Part shown: positions 1 to 6,083 of the stretch, piece by piece
How positions within the stretch are numbered: position 1 is the first letter of the stretch
How the letters are laid out: each line of letters begins with the position of its first letter
NCBI GenBank assembly: GCA_947371865.1
Contig: CANBRH010000062.1
Coordinates: 1 to 15,591, forward strand
Source of the DNA: Actinomycetota bacterium
GTDB taxonomy: Bacteria; Actinomycetota; Actinomycetes; Nanopelagicales; Nanopelagicaceae
DNA: 15,591 nt
Direction of reading: 5' to 3'
The notes under the pieces: model-generated
Databases searched by the model: none
The model's input: the letters and a program-made list of their open reading frames with translations, nothing else
Told to the model about the DNA's origin: nothing
Position numbers and translations under genes: made by a program

Positions 1-813
1 CAAAAATCCAATCCATCGTCCAACAGACATAGATTCGTGATTGACCCAAACTCCGAGAACAAAATTTATTGTTGGAGTTATAAATTGAAGCAGCCCAATA
101 ATGCTAAATGGCAAGCGCACAGTCGCACCATTAAAAAGCAACAAGGGAATAGCTGTTACGGCGCCGGCTCCGACGAGCAACAGGGAGATCAACCAACCGT
201 GGGTGAATTGGCCCTTACCGGAACCACTCAGCCAGAAAATATAGATGCTGTACGGAAGAAGTGAGATGAGAGTTTCAACCATCAAACTTTCTAGCGAGCC
301 CATCCCTAATTTCTTCTTAACGAACCCATAACTGCCCCAAGATATTGCAATAGTCAGTGAGATCCAGGGTGGTCGTCCGTAATCAATCGTAAGAATTAAT
401 ACCCCAATAAAGGCAACAATCACAGATACCCATTGCAGCTTACGTAACTTTTCGTGCAAGAAGATCGTTCCGTAAGCGATCATGACTAAGGGATTAATGT
501 AGTAACCCAAGGATGCATCAACTATGTGTTGGTGGTTGACCGCCCATATATAGGTAAGCCAATTGATAGAGACCAGCGAAGTGGCAAATGCCAATGTCCA
601 AAAAAGCCTTGGAACTTTCAGCACTGCAAATGCTGACCGTAATTTCTTGGTGAGTCCTAACGCGATGAGGCAGAAGAAGAAAGTCCAGACCGCACGATGG
701 GAGACGATCTCTAGGGAATTAGCCCGGTCGAGCAGCGGCCAATACAACGGAAAGAGTCCCCAGAGAACATAGGCGGTAACACCAAAAACCAGACCAAGCC
801 GGTATTTACTCAA
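1..813 (-). CDS. rarD: RarD-type EamA/DMT-family permease, partial (3' end outside window)
   Basis: Translating the minus strand from a TTG at 813 gives 271 open codons up to the window edge. The product is a very hydrophobic protein of the drug/metabolite transporter superfamily, RarD subfamily (about 296 residues in E. coli), so roughly 25 C-terminal residues are missing. RarD hallmarks are visible: an N-terminal AYVLWGLFPLYW segment, the SHRAVWTFFF motif near residue 40, INWLTYIWAVN near residue 85, the highly characteristic DASLGYYINPL near residue 105, and a late LLQFITPTINFVLGV helix. About nine of ten membrane helices are present. The substrate is not known; the family name comes from chloramphenicol sensitivity. 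TTG is chosen because the frame is closed by the yajQ stop only three codons upstream and no ATG or GTG lies near. Nine bases separate it from yajQ, so the two are probably cotranscribed. No clear Shine-Dalgarno sequence is visible, so translation may be coupled to yajQ. Family identity is firm; the exact start is less so. Confidence 0.9.
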   Translation of the reverse strand, partial: MSKYRLGLVFGVTAYVLWGLFPLYWPLLDRANSLEIVSHRAVWTFFFCLIALGLTKKLRSAFAVLKVPRLFWTLAFATSLVSINWLTYIWAVNHQHIVDASLGYYINPLVMIAYGTIFLHEKLRKLQWVSVIVAFIGVLILTIDYGRPPWISLTIAISWGSYGFVKKKLGMGSLESLMVETLISLLPYSIYIFWLSGSGKGQFTHGWLISLLLVGAGAVTAIPLLLFNGATVRLPFSIIGLLQFITPTINFVLGVWVNHESMSVGRWIGFL

Positions 814-822
814 TTGAGCGGG

Positions 823-1314
823 CTATCTGTAGTTGGTGAATTGGACTGCAAACTCCCAGGGATGGTTCTTCACCAGCGCAATGGCATCCTGTAAATCGTC
901 TCGGCTCTTGCTGGTGACACGAAGCGTTTCGCCCATAATCTGACTCTTGAGCGTTTTAGGACCTTCATCGCGCAGCAATTTGGCGATCTTCTTGGCATTC
1001 TCGGTCGAGATTCCCTCTTTGAATTCGCAGGAAATTTTGTAAATCTTGCCACTGAGTTGTGGCTCCGACGCCTCCAAATGTTTAAGAGAGACGGTGCGCT
1101 TGATAAGTTTGTCGCGAAATACCTCAAGGGCTGCTTTCGCTCGGTCTTCGGTGTCAGCCTCGATCAAAAACTTGTCTCCGGACTTTTCAATCTTCGTGCC
1201 AGTGTTTTTGAAGTCGAAGCGGGTACCGATTTCACGGTCAGTCTGGTTAAAGGCGTTATCGACCTCCATATGATCAACTTCAGAGACAATGTCGAAACTA
1301 GAATCTGCAGCCAC
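823..1314 (-). CDS. yajQ: YajQ-family nucleotide-binding protein
   Basis: This 163-residue protein matches the YajQ/DUF520 family (E. coli YajQ is about 163 residues). It has the diagnostic N-terminal FDIVSEVD (residues 7-14), the REIGTRFDF segment (27-35), and the C-terminal RVTSKSRDDLQDAIALV and FAVQFTNYR blocks. The family folds as two ferredoxin-like domains and has members reported to bind cyclic di-GMP or other nucleotides and RNA; the cellular role here is unproven. The start is GTG at 1314-1312, supported by a GAGGGG ribosome binding site six bases upstream, with no nearby in-frame ATG. The gene reads away from the esterase at 1431 and into rarD nine bases downstream, so it is probably the first gene of a two-gene transcript. 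Whether this organism makes cyclic di-GMP cannot be judged from the window. Confidence 0.95.
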   Translation of the reverse strand: MAADSSFDIVSEVDHMEVDNAFNQTDREIGTRFDFKNTGTKIEKSGDKFLIEADTEDRAKAALEVFRDKLIKRTVSLKHLEASEPQLSGKIYKISCEFKEGISTENAKKIAKLLRDEGPKTLKSQIMGETLRVTSKSRDDLQDAIALVKNHPWEFAVQFTNYR

Positions 1315-1356
1315 TTTTTACCCCTCATCCGTAATGCTTTTCGCAAGCAATGCCCT

Positions 1357-1388
1357 ATTTAACCCCCTTTCCTTAGGGTGGGGGAAAT
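1357..1388. repeat. imperfect inverted repeat in the divergent yajQ/esterase spacer
   Basis: ATTT-aa-CCCCC pairs with GGGGG-AAAT across a 12-base centre containing CCTTAGG. It sits between two divergent genes (yajQ and the esterase), a usual place for an operator. No matching regulator is seen, and the stem could equally be fortuitous in a C- and G-run-rich stretch. Confidence 0.3.
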
Positions 1389-1418
1389 CCATACGCGCCC
1401 TAGCCCCACTTCAGCCAA

Positions 1419-1424
1419 TATTGT
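1419..1424 (+). promoter_or_regulatory. candidate -10 box for a leaderless esterase transcript
   Basis: TATTGT fits the TAnnnT -10 consensus and lies six bases before the ATG at 1431. That spacing would put the transcription start on or next to the start codon. No Shine-Dalgarno sequence is visible before this ATG, which agrees with a leaderless mRNA, a form common in actinobacteria. No good -35 hexamer is seen. Confidence 0.4.
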
Positions 1425-1430
1425 TAACCC

Positions 1431-2306
1431 ATGAAGCAGAAGCACTCCCTATTTCTTCTTGCCGCAACGATGCTTGCCGCTATTTTCCCTACCTTCGCGC
1501 ACGCAGACACAGTGCCCCTTCAGGGAACCAGAGCATTTAATGTGGTCGTTCCAAGTACATACAAGGCTGGCACGGCGGCGCCACTGATCATTGCTCTTCA
1601 CGGTTACACCTCATCAGGCGCCCAGACCGAGGCCTATTTTCATATGGTTCCCGTCGCACAGGCGCACGGAATTCTTTATGTCTACCCAGATGGAACCTTG
1701 GATCAAGGTGGAGCTAGATTTTGGAATGCCACTCCAGCATGCTGCAATTTCTACAAGTCGAAGGTAAACGACGAAGCATTTATTTTAAGCATTATTGATA
1801 CCGTCTCCAAGAAATATAGCGTTGATCCAAAGCGCATTTATGTTGTGGGGCATTCCAATGGCGGATTCATGACTAACCACATGGCTTGCAGTAGTTCAGA
1901 TCGAATTGCGGCTGTTGCAAGTTTCGCGGGCGAACAATATGCAAATATCAAATCCTGCAAAGCTAGCAAACCGATTTCAGTACTTCAGATACAAGGAACG
2001 AGTGATGAGACGATTAACTACAAAGGCGGAAATCTCTTCGGAAATTCCTATCCTGGAGCAGAGAAAACTGCGTCGATGTGGGCAGCCTTAGATAAATGCA
2101 GTGCAAAAGCCGTTAAATCCTCAACCAAGTTAGATATTGATAGTTCGATCTCCGGAAGTGAGACCACAGTAAGTAAGTACCTTGGTTGCGCGAACAAAAC
2201 TTCAGTCGAACTGTGGACCGTGAATGGGGGAGCCCACGTCCCCACTCTCGTCCCAGATTTCGCAGAGAAAATCGTGAATTGGTTGTTGGCTCACCCCAAG
2301 AGCTAG
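1431..2306 (+). CDS. secreted CE1 / PHB-depolymerase-like esterase
   Basis: The 291-residue product is an exported alpha/beta hydrolase of the carbohydrate esterase family 1 / poly(3-hydroxybutyrate) depolymerase type (LpqC-like in actinobacteria). A signal peptide covers residues 1-25 (basic MKQKH, hydrophobic core, AHA cleavage site before D26). The oxyanion-hole segment LHGYTSSG is at 56-63. The family motif ARFWNATPACC at 95-105 resembles the feruloyl-esterase/PHB-depolymerase GxxFWNxxxCC pattern. The nucleophile elbow is GHSNGG at 140-145 with Ser142; Asp192 in GTSDETINY and His269 in GGAHVP complete the triad. It should hydrolyse ester bonds outside the cytoplasm, such as acylated polysaccharide side chains or polyester; the substrate cannot be read from sequence. 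No carbohydrate-binding module is present. The ATG at 1431 gives a proper signal peptide; no ribosome binding site is visible. A small terminator follows the stop, so the gene is probably monocistronic. Confidence 0.88.
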   Translation: MKQKHSLFLLAATMLAAIFPTFAHADTVPLQGTRAFNVVVPSTYKAGTAAPLIIALHGYTSSGAQTEAYFHMVPVAQAHGILYVYPDGTLDQGGARFWNATPACCNFYKSKVNDEAFILSIIDTVSKKYSVDPKRIYVVGHSNGGFMTNHMACSSSDRIAAVASFAGEQYANIKSCKASKPISVLQIQGTSDETINYKGGNLFGNSYPGAEKTASMWAALDKCSAKAVKSSTKLDIDSSISGSETTVSKYLGCANKTSVELWTVNGGAHVPTLVPDFAEKIVNWLLAHPKS

Positions 2307-2311
2307 GAAAT

Positions 2312-2329
2312 AAGGCAGATATGCCTTTT
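2312..2329 (+). terminator. short intrinsic terminator after the esterase gene
   Basis: AAGGCA and TGCCTT form a perfect 6-bp stem around a GATA loop, ending in TTTT; a second T-run (CCCTTTTT) follows a few bases on. It lies 5 bases beyond the esterase stop and 40 bases before tRNA-Tyr. The stem is short and A/T-rich at its base, so efficiency is uncertain. Confidence 0.5.
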
Positions 2330-2369
2330 GCGCCCTTTTTCGCTACGATTTGGGCGCTGCGAACACCCT

Positions 2370-2455
2370 GGCGGGTTGCCCGAGCGGCCAATGGGAGCGG
2401 ACTGTAAATCCGCCGGTGAATGCCTTCGAAGGTTCAAATCCTTCACCCGCCACCA
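2370..2455 (+). tRNA. tRNA-Tyr (anticodon GTA)
   Basis: A class II tRNA is seen directly. The acceptor stem is GGCGGGT (2370-2376) with ACCCGCC (2445-2451), discriminator A2452, and an encoded CCA at 2453-2455. The anticodon stem GCGGA/TCCGC encloses the loop CTGTAAA with anticodon GTA at 2404-2406, specifying tyrosine. A long variable arm (around 2414-2430) is present, as expected for bacterial tRNA-Tyr. The T arm contains GGTTCAAATCC. The molecule is 83 bases without CCA. A GCGCCC/GGGCGC inverted repeat (2330-2335 and 2352-2357) lies just upstream, and TACGAT at 2344-2349 is a possible -10 box. Confidence 0.96.
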
Positions 2456-2483
2456 GATTCAGTGACATTCCTTCAGCTTCCCT

Positions 2484-2506
2484 GAGTGTCTAGAAGCACA
2501 CTCTTT
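2484..2506 (+). terminator. possible weak terminator or processing hairpin after tRNA-Tyr
   Basis: GAGTGT and ACACTC form a 6-bp perfect stem with an 8-base loop, followed by only three T residues. It is 28 bases past the tRNA 3' end and 50 bases before the next gene, a fitting place for the end of the tRNA transcript. The short T-run makes this a weak call. Confidence 0.3.
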
Positions 2507-2555
2507 AGAGGGCCGCCCCCCACACACAAATATCTACCGGGGATAAGGTCGAGAA

Positions 2556-4160
2556 ATGTTGCCCGATATGAAAAAGAGTCTCCGCCTCACATCTAGGTCC
2601 CTGATTCTGCTCGTGATGAGCGCCGTATTAGTACTTTCGATGAACCCTGGCGCCGTCGCGCTCGCACCTCACAAGGCCGTTGCTGCTTCTCCTTGCGGCT
2701 GGGACAGTTCTGCAGGATGGGTAAAAAGAGAGAACCTGCGACCCGGAACTCCTTCGTGGCAAACTGGCATTTTCTTGGAATATAGCGGCGATTACGGAGC
2801 TCCCGAAAAATTGGCTCCGGGTCAAACCTTTAATTCCAAATCCGTCGATGGTTGGCTGGATGCTGCAAGTGCCAAATGCGGGGATGTCATTGGGCTCCAT
2901 CTAACAGGAAATGGCAAGCCGATAACGATCAAGGTATTCAGAATGGGCTATTACAACGGGGCGGGTGCTCGTTTAATCGAAACTTTTACAACAAAATCAA
3001 TTCCCGCGAACGCCAAATTCCATGTATCACCAGCACCAACCTCAACAGTCACGACTGACTGGCCCATTGCTTGGAACTTCAAAGTCACTAATTCCACCAA
3101 ACCAGGTCAATATCTTTTTCGCATAGATGACGGCGGAAGCGACTCTTCTTTCGTTCCACTTACGATTCTTAACCCAACTGCTAAAAGCGATATCACTCTG
3201 ATTTCATCGGTATTGACTTGGCAGTCATACAACAAATGGGGTGGCTATTCCTTATATAAAGGTCCGAATGGGTTGCGCGCTACGAAAGCGAACGTCGTCT
3301 CATTTAAGCGACCATACGATGGGGCAGGAGATGGTCAATTCCGATATATGGAATATCCGCTTTTGAAATTGGCAGAACAGCTTGGCATCGACATGAATTA
3401 CATAACCGACTTCGAAATCAACAAAGATGCTTCGGCATTGGCAAATACGAGTTCGGTCATCCTCGGGGGCCACGCTGAGTATTGGACAACACAGATGCGT
3501 GCCTCCTTACAGTCCGCCGTTGACCGCGGGGTAAATCTTGTTTCCTTTGGAGGTAACGCGATTTACAACCGCCCTCGCTATCTTGATAAAACTAAAGAAA
3601 TAGTCATGTGGCGTGGTTCAACATCAGATCCGGCTCGCAAAGATCCATTGCTTGCCACCACCGTTTGGCGCAGTTCACCGATTCTTCAACCGGAATCAAG
3701 GCTCTTGGGTTCGCAATATGTTGGGCTGGGGGTGGATGGTAATTACATTATTGCTCATCCAGACCGCTGGCCTTTTAACACCGAAAGACACCCAAACGCA
3801 CTAAACAGTATTGTTGGTCGAGAGGTGGATTCACCGCTGTATGCCCCAGGCCCGGCAGTTGAGGCCTTGGCTCGGGCAAAAATAATATTTAATAAGAAAT
3901 CTGTTACCACGATGGCTACCTATTACACCAACGCAAAAGGCGCCGGAGTCGTAGATATCGGCACAAATGGTTGGACGTGTGCGATCGACAATATTTGCCC
4001 GTGGCATCCCAATATCTCAAAAGATACTCAAATTGATTCCAGACTCGTCACGATACAAATTCTCAAGGGGTTGACTAAGGGTCCGTTGGGTAAATGGCGG
4101 CCTGCAATTACTGATGTTCCGGCTCGAACTAAATCAATCTCAATAAATTCATTGCCGTAA
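2556..4160 (+). CDS. secreted N,N-dimethylformamidase large-subunit-like protein
   Basis: This 534-residue exported protein resembles the family carrying the N,N-dimethylformamidase beta (large) subunit-like C-terminal domain, widespread in actinobacteria and mostly uncharacterised. An N-terminal signal peptide spans about residues 1-45 (MKK..., hydrophobic 16-29, AVAA before Ser46). A beta-sandwich-like region with VFRMGYYNGAGARL (127-140) precedes the C-terminal domain, which contains TWQSYNKWGGYSLY (221-234), GGHAEYWTTQMR (304-315) and the very typical DRGVNLVSFGGNAIYNRPRY (323-342). Four cysteines (47, 108, 475, 481) could form disulfides outside the cell. True dimethylformamidase binds iron through two Tyr and one Glu; I cannot assign those ligands by eye, so amidase activity is not claimed. 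ATG 2556 has AAGG seven bases upstream; ATG 2571 would give a more usual signal peptide start (MKKSLR) but lacks a ribosome binding site. No partner gene for a small subunit is present. It precedes the kdp operon by 95 bases and is probably a separate unit. Confidence 0.75.
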   Translation: MLPDMKKSLRLTSRSLILLVMSAVLVLSMNPGAVALAPHKAVAASPCGWDSSAGWVKRENLRPGTPSWQTGIFLEYSGDYGAPEKLAPGQTFNSKSVDGWLDAASAKCGDVIGLHLTGNGKPITIKVFRMGYYNGAGARLIETFTTKSIPANAKFHVSPAPTSTVTTDWPIAWNFKVTNSTKPGQYLFRIDDGGSDSSFVPLTILNPTAKSDITLISSVLTWQSYNKWGGYSLYKGPNGLRATKANVVSFKRPYDGAGDGQFRYMEYPLLKLAEQLGIDMNYITDFEINKDASALANTSSVILGGHAEYWTTQMRASLQSAVDRGVNLVSFGGNAIYNRPRYLDKTKEIVMWRGSTSDPARKDPLLATTVWRSSPILQPESRLLGSQYVGLGVDGNYIIAHPDRWPFNTERHPNALNSIVGREVDSPLYAPGPAVEALARAKIIFNKKSVTTMATYYTNAKGAGVVDIGTNGWTCAIDNICPWHPNISKDTQIDSRLVTIQILKGLTKGPLGKWRPAITDVPARTKSISINSLP

Positions 4161-4185
4161 ATCCCCGTTTAGATTTCGTTAGGAA

Positions 4186-4215
4186 TTGCGTCTTTTCACT
4201 CATTCCGCCTAGATT
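4186..4215 (+). promoter_or_regulatory. candidate kdp operon promoter
   Basis: TTGCGT (4186-4191) and TAGATT (4210-4215) form a plausible sigma-70-type -35/-10 pair with an 18-base spacer, in the only gap upstream of the kdp genes. It would give a leader of roughly 35 bases. Another A/T-rich element, TATAAC at 4220-4225, lies nearby. A KdpE operator is expected in this region from other bacteria, but I cannot identify one with confidence. Confidence 0.4.
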
Positions 4216-4230
4216 CTTTTATAACCTGCT

Positions 4231-4251
4231 CCAATAAGCGATTATTGGAGG
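4231..4251 (+). promoter_or_regulatory. GNRA-capped hairpin running into the first kdp ribosome binding site
   Basis: CCAATAA (4231-4237) and TTATTGG (4242-4248) are perfectly complementary around the tetraloop GCGA, which is of the GNRA type. The last two G residues of the stem are also the first two bases of the Shine-Dalgarno GGAGG (4247-4251), four bases before the GTG at 4256. As RNA it could modulate ribosome access or stabilise the mRNA; as DNA the same palindrome could be an operator, for example for KdpE. Both readings are inference. Confidence 0.5.
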
Positions 4252-4255
4252 ATAA

Positions 4256-4339
4256 GTGACTGATCTGTTTGTAATTCTGTTCACGGTAGGGGCTTTTACG
4301 CTCCTGACTCTTCTCCTGAATGGAATTGGGAAAATATGA
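4256..4339 (+). CDS. 27-residue membrane peptide at the head of the kdp operon
   Basis: A GTG-started ORF of 27 codons encodes one hydrophobic stretch (DLFVILFTVGAFTLLTLLL, residues 3-21) followed by a short NGIGKI tail. GGAGG lies four bases before the GTG. Its stop TGA (4337-4339) overlaps the kdpF start in an ATGA junction, the same style of coupling seen at kdpA/kdpB. Length, single membrane helix, good ribosome binding site and tight coupling argue that it is translated. It is not KdpF, which is the next ORF and carries the usual PEKF ending. Small hydrophobic ORFs in this position may exist in other actinobacterial kdp operons, but I know of no characterised family. A role as an extra single-helix partner of KdpFABC, or as a leader peptide that couples translation into kdpF, is inference. 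Base composition is like that of the neighbours. Confidence 0.65.
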   Translation: MTDLFVILFTVGAFTLLTLLLNGIGKI

Positions 4340-4422
4340 GTCAAGGTCTTATTGGATTGACCATTTCAATCCTTCTTGCAGGTTATCTGATCTTCACGCT
4401 GCTCTTTCCGGAGAAATTCTGA
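4336..4422 (+). CDS. kdpF: KdpF, small subunit of the potassium-transporting ATPase
   Basis: A 28-codon ORF encodes a single membrane helix (about residues 5-23) followed by the ending FPEKF, which is the standard KdpF C-terminus (LLRPEKF-like in other bacteria). E. coli KdpF is 29 residues. KdpF sits in the membrane beside KdpA and stabilises the KdpABC complex. Its ATG overlaps the stop of the upstream small ORF (ATGA), and its TGA shares one base with the kdpA ATG (TGATG), so expression is probably translationally coupled on both sides. Only a weak GGGA lies before the ATG, consistent with coupling. Confidence 0.9.
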   Translation: MSQGLIGLTISILLAGYLIFTLLFPEKF

Positions 4423-6083
4423 TGAGCTCGACATATGCAACTGTAATTACGGATATTGCGGTTCTACTCGCATTGGGTATGGCACATGTCCCGCTTGGCG
4501 ACTACATGGCAAAGGTGTTTACTTCTAAGCACCATTTCAAATTTGAGCGATTGTTCTACAAAGCAGTAGGAGTAAATCCTGAAGTCGAACAATCATGGAA
4601 GACTTATGCCGCCTCACTTCTCTCGTTCTCGGCAGTATCTGTGCTCTTGCTCTATGGGTTCTTGAGAGTTCAAAGTTGGTTGCCACCAAATATGGGCATG
4701 AAGAATGTATCTCCCTCTCTCTCGTGGAATACGGCAATTTCTTTCGTAACGAACACCAACTGGCAGAATTACTCAGGTGAGTCATCGCTAGGATTCCTGG
4801 CTCAAATGGCTGGTCTTGCCGTCCAGAACTTCGCCTCAGCTGCAGTTGGCCTTGTTGTTGCTATTGCATTGATTCGTGGGTTTGTAGTCCACAATAAAGA
4901 CCGCATAGGAAATTTTTGGGTGGATTTTGTTCGTGCAACATTCCGCATTCTGTTGCCGTTTTCAGTTCTTGCAGCGGTAATTCTGATGGCCAATGGCGTT
5001 ATTCAAAACTTTGCTTCGCCTCATGTAGTTCACACGTTGGCTGCCGGAGTTCAGAACATCCCGGGAGGACCCGTAGCGAGTCAAGAAGCGATAAAGGAGT
5101 TAGGTACGAATGGTGGCGGTTTCTTTAATGCTAATTCCGCCCACCCATTTGAGAATCCAAATCCTTTTACAAATTGGTTGGAAGTAGTCCTACTTCTTCT
5201 TATTCCATTTTCGTTACCACGGACATTAGGAAAACTGGTCGGCAGCAAAGGCCAAGGTCGAGCGATCCTTGCCGCTATGGCGGTGATATTCCTTGGCTCG
5301 CTGATTGCAACAACTGCATTTGAAATCCATCATTCCGGTGCGGCTCTTCAACTTGCTGGGTCGGCTATGGAAGGGAAGGAAACTCGTTTCGGTATTGGAC
5401 AATCAGCGCTATTTGCCACCGCAACGACAAGCACATCCACCGGCGCAATTGACGCGGCTCACGAATCCTTTACGCCTTTAGCTGGCGGTTTCCTGATGTT
5501 CAACATGATGTTGGGAGAAGTGACTCCAGGAGGCGTTGGCTCCGGGCTATACGGAATGCTAGTCATCGCAATCCTCACTGTTTTTATTTGTGGACTCATG
5601 GTCGGGCGCACCCCGGAATACTTGGGGAAGAAGCTTCGGCCCCGAGAGATGAAGTTTGCTGCGCTCTATATATTAACGACGCCAGCGGTCGTCCTAATTG
5701 GAACGGCTGTGGCTCTTTCAAATGCTGGCGCTAGAAAATCTATCTCGGCATCCGGCCCGCATGGTCTCAGCGAAATCCTGTACGCATTCACCTCAGCTGG
5801 AAATAACAACGGAAGTGCGTTTGCTGGTCTCGGTGGAAACACGACCTTTCTCAACTTTGCTTTGGGAACTGCAATGTTGGTAGGTCGATTTGTGCCGATT
5901 TTACTGGTTTTAGGACTCGCTGGATCCTTGGCAGAACAGGGTCACACTCCCGCCACACAAGGCACTTTGGACACTACAAAATCCTTATTCATAGGGCTAC
6001 TCATTTCTGTCGCGATCATCGTGGTAGCGCTTACTTATCTACCGGCGCTGGCACTTGGGCCACTAGCAGAAGGAATTCGATGA
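4422..6083 (+). CDS. kdpA: KdpA, potassium-translocating channel-like subunit
   Basis: The 553-residue integral membrane subunit (E. coli 557) selects and conducts potassium in the KdpFABC pump. All four selectivity-filter repeats are visible: TNTNWQ (110-115), TNGGGFFN (229-236, followed by NSAHP), TSTSTGAI (336-343) and SAGNNNGSAF (458-467). About ten membrane helices run through the protein. The frame stays open 34 codons further upstream, to an ATG at 4320, but that extension overlaps kdpF, is not hydrophobic and has no family match; ATG 4422 gives the usual MSSTYATVITD-like beginning and has GGAG eight bases upstream. The start shares one base with the kdpF stop, and the stop overlaps the kdpB start by four bases (ATGA). 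Confidence 0.97.
   Translation: MSSTYATVITDIAVLLALGMAHVPLGDYMAKVFTSKHHFKFERLFYKAVGVNPEVEQSWKTYAASLLSFSAVSVLLLYGFLRVQSWLPPNMGMKNVSPSLSWNTAISFVTNTNWQNYSGESSLGFLAQMAGLAVQNFASAAVGLVVAIALIRGFVVHNKDRIGNFWVDFVRATFRILLPFSVLAAVILMANGVIQNFASPHVVHTLAAGVQNIPGGPVASQEAIKELGTNGGGFFNANSAHPFENPNPFTNWLEVVLLLLIPFSLPRTLGKLVGSKGQGRAILAAMAVIFLGSLIATTAFEIHHSGAALQLAGSAMEGKETRFGIGQSALFATATTSTSTGAIDAAHESFTPLAGGFLMFNMMLGEVTPGGVGSGLYGMLVIAILTVFICGLMVGRTPEYLGKKLRPREMKFAALYILTTPAVVLIGTAVALSNAGARKSISASGPHGLSEILYAFTSAGNNNGSAFAGLGGNTTFLNFALGTAMLVGRFVPILLVLGLAGSLAEQGHTPATQGTLDTTKSLFIGLLISVAIIVVALTYLPALALGPLAEGIR

Noticed and set aside
37..772. Small plus-strand open frames across the left end
   Set aside because: The minus strand carries a continuous, clearly recognisable RarD reading frame over the whole stretch.
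4156..4176. Terminator after the dimethylformamidase-like gene
   Set aside because: Only a 5-bp A/T-rich AAATC/GATTT pairing is present and no T-run follows.
4161..4255. Cyclic di-AMP (ydaO-type) riboswitch before the kdp operon
   Set aside because: The spacer is under 100 bases with one simple hairpin; the ydaO-type aptamer is larger and its conserved elements are not seen.
4320..4421. N-terminal extension of kdpA to the ATG at 4320
   Set aside because: The extra 34 residues are hydrophilic, unlike KdpA, and lie over kdpF and the upstream small ORF; ATG 4422 has a ribosome binding site and gives the family's normal start.
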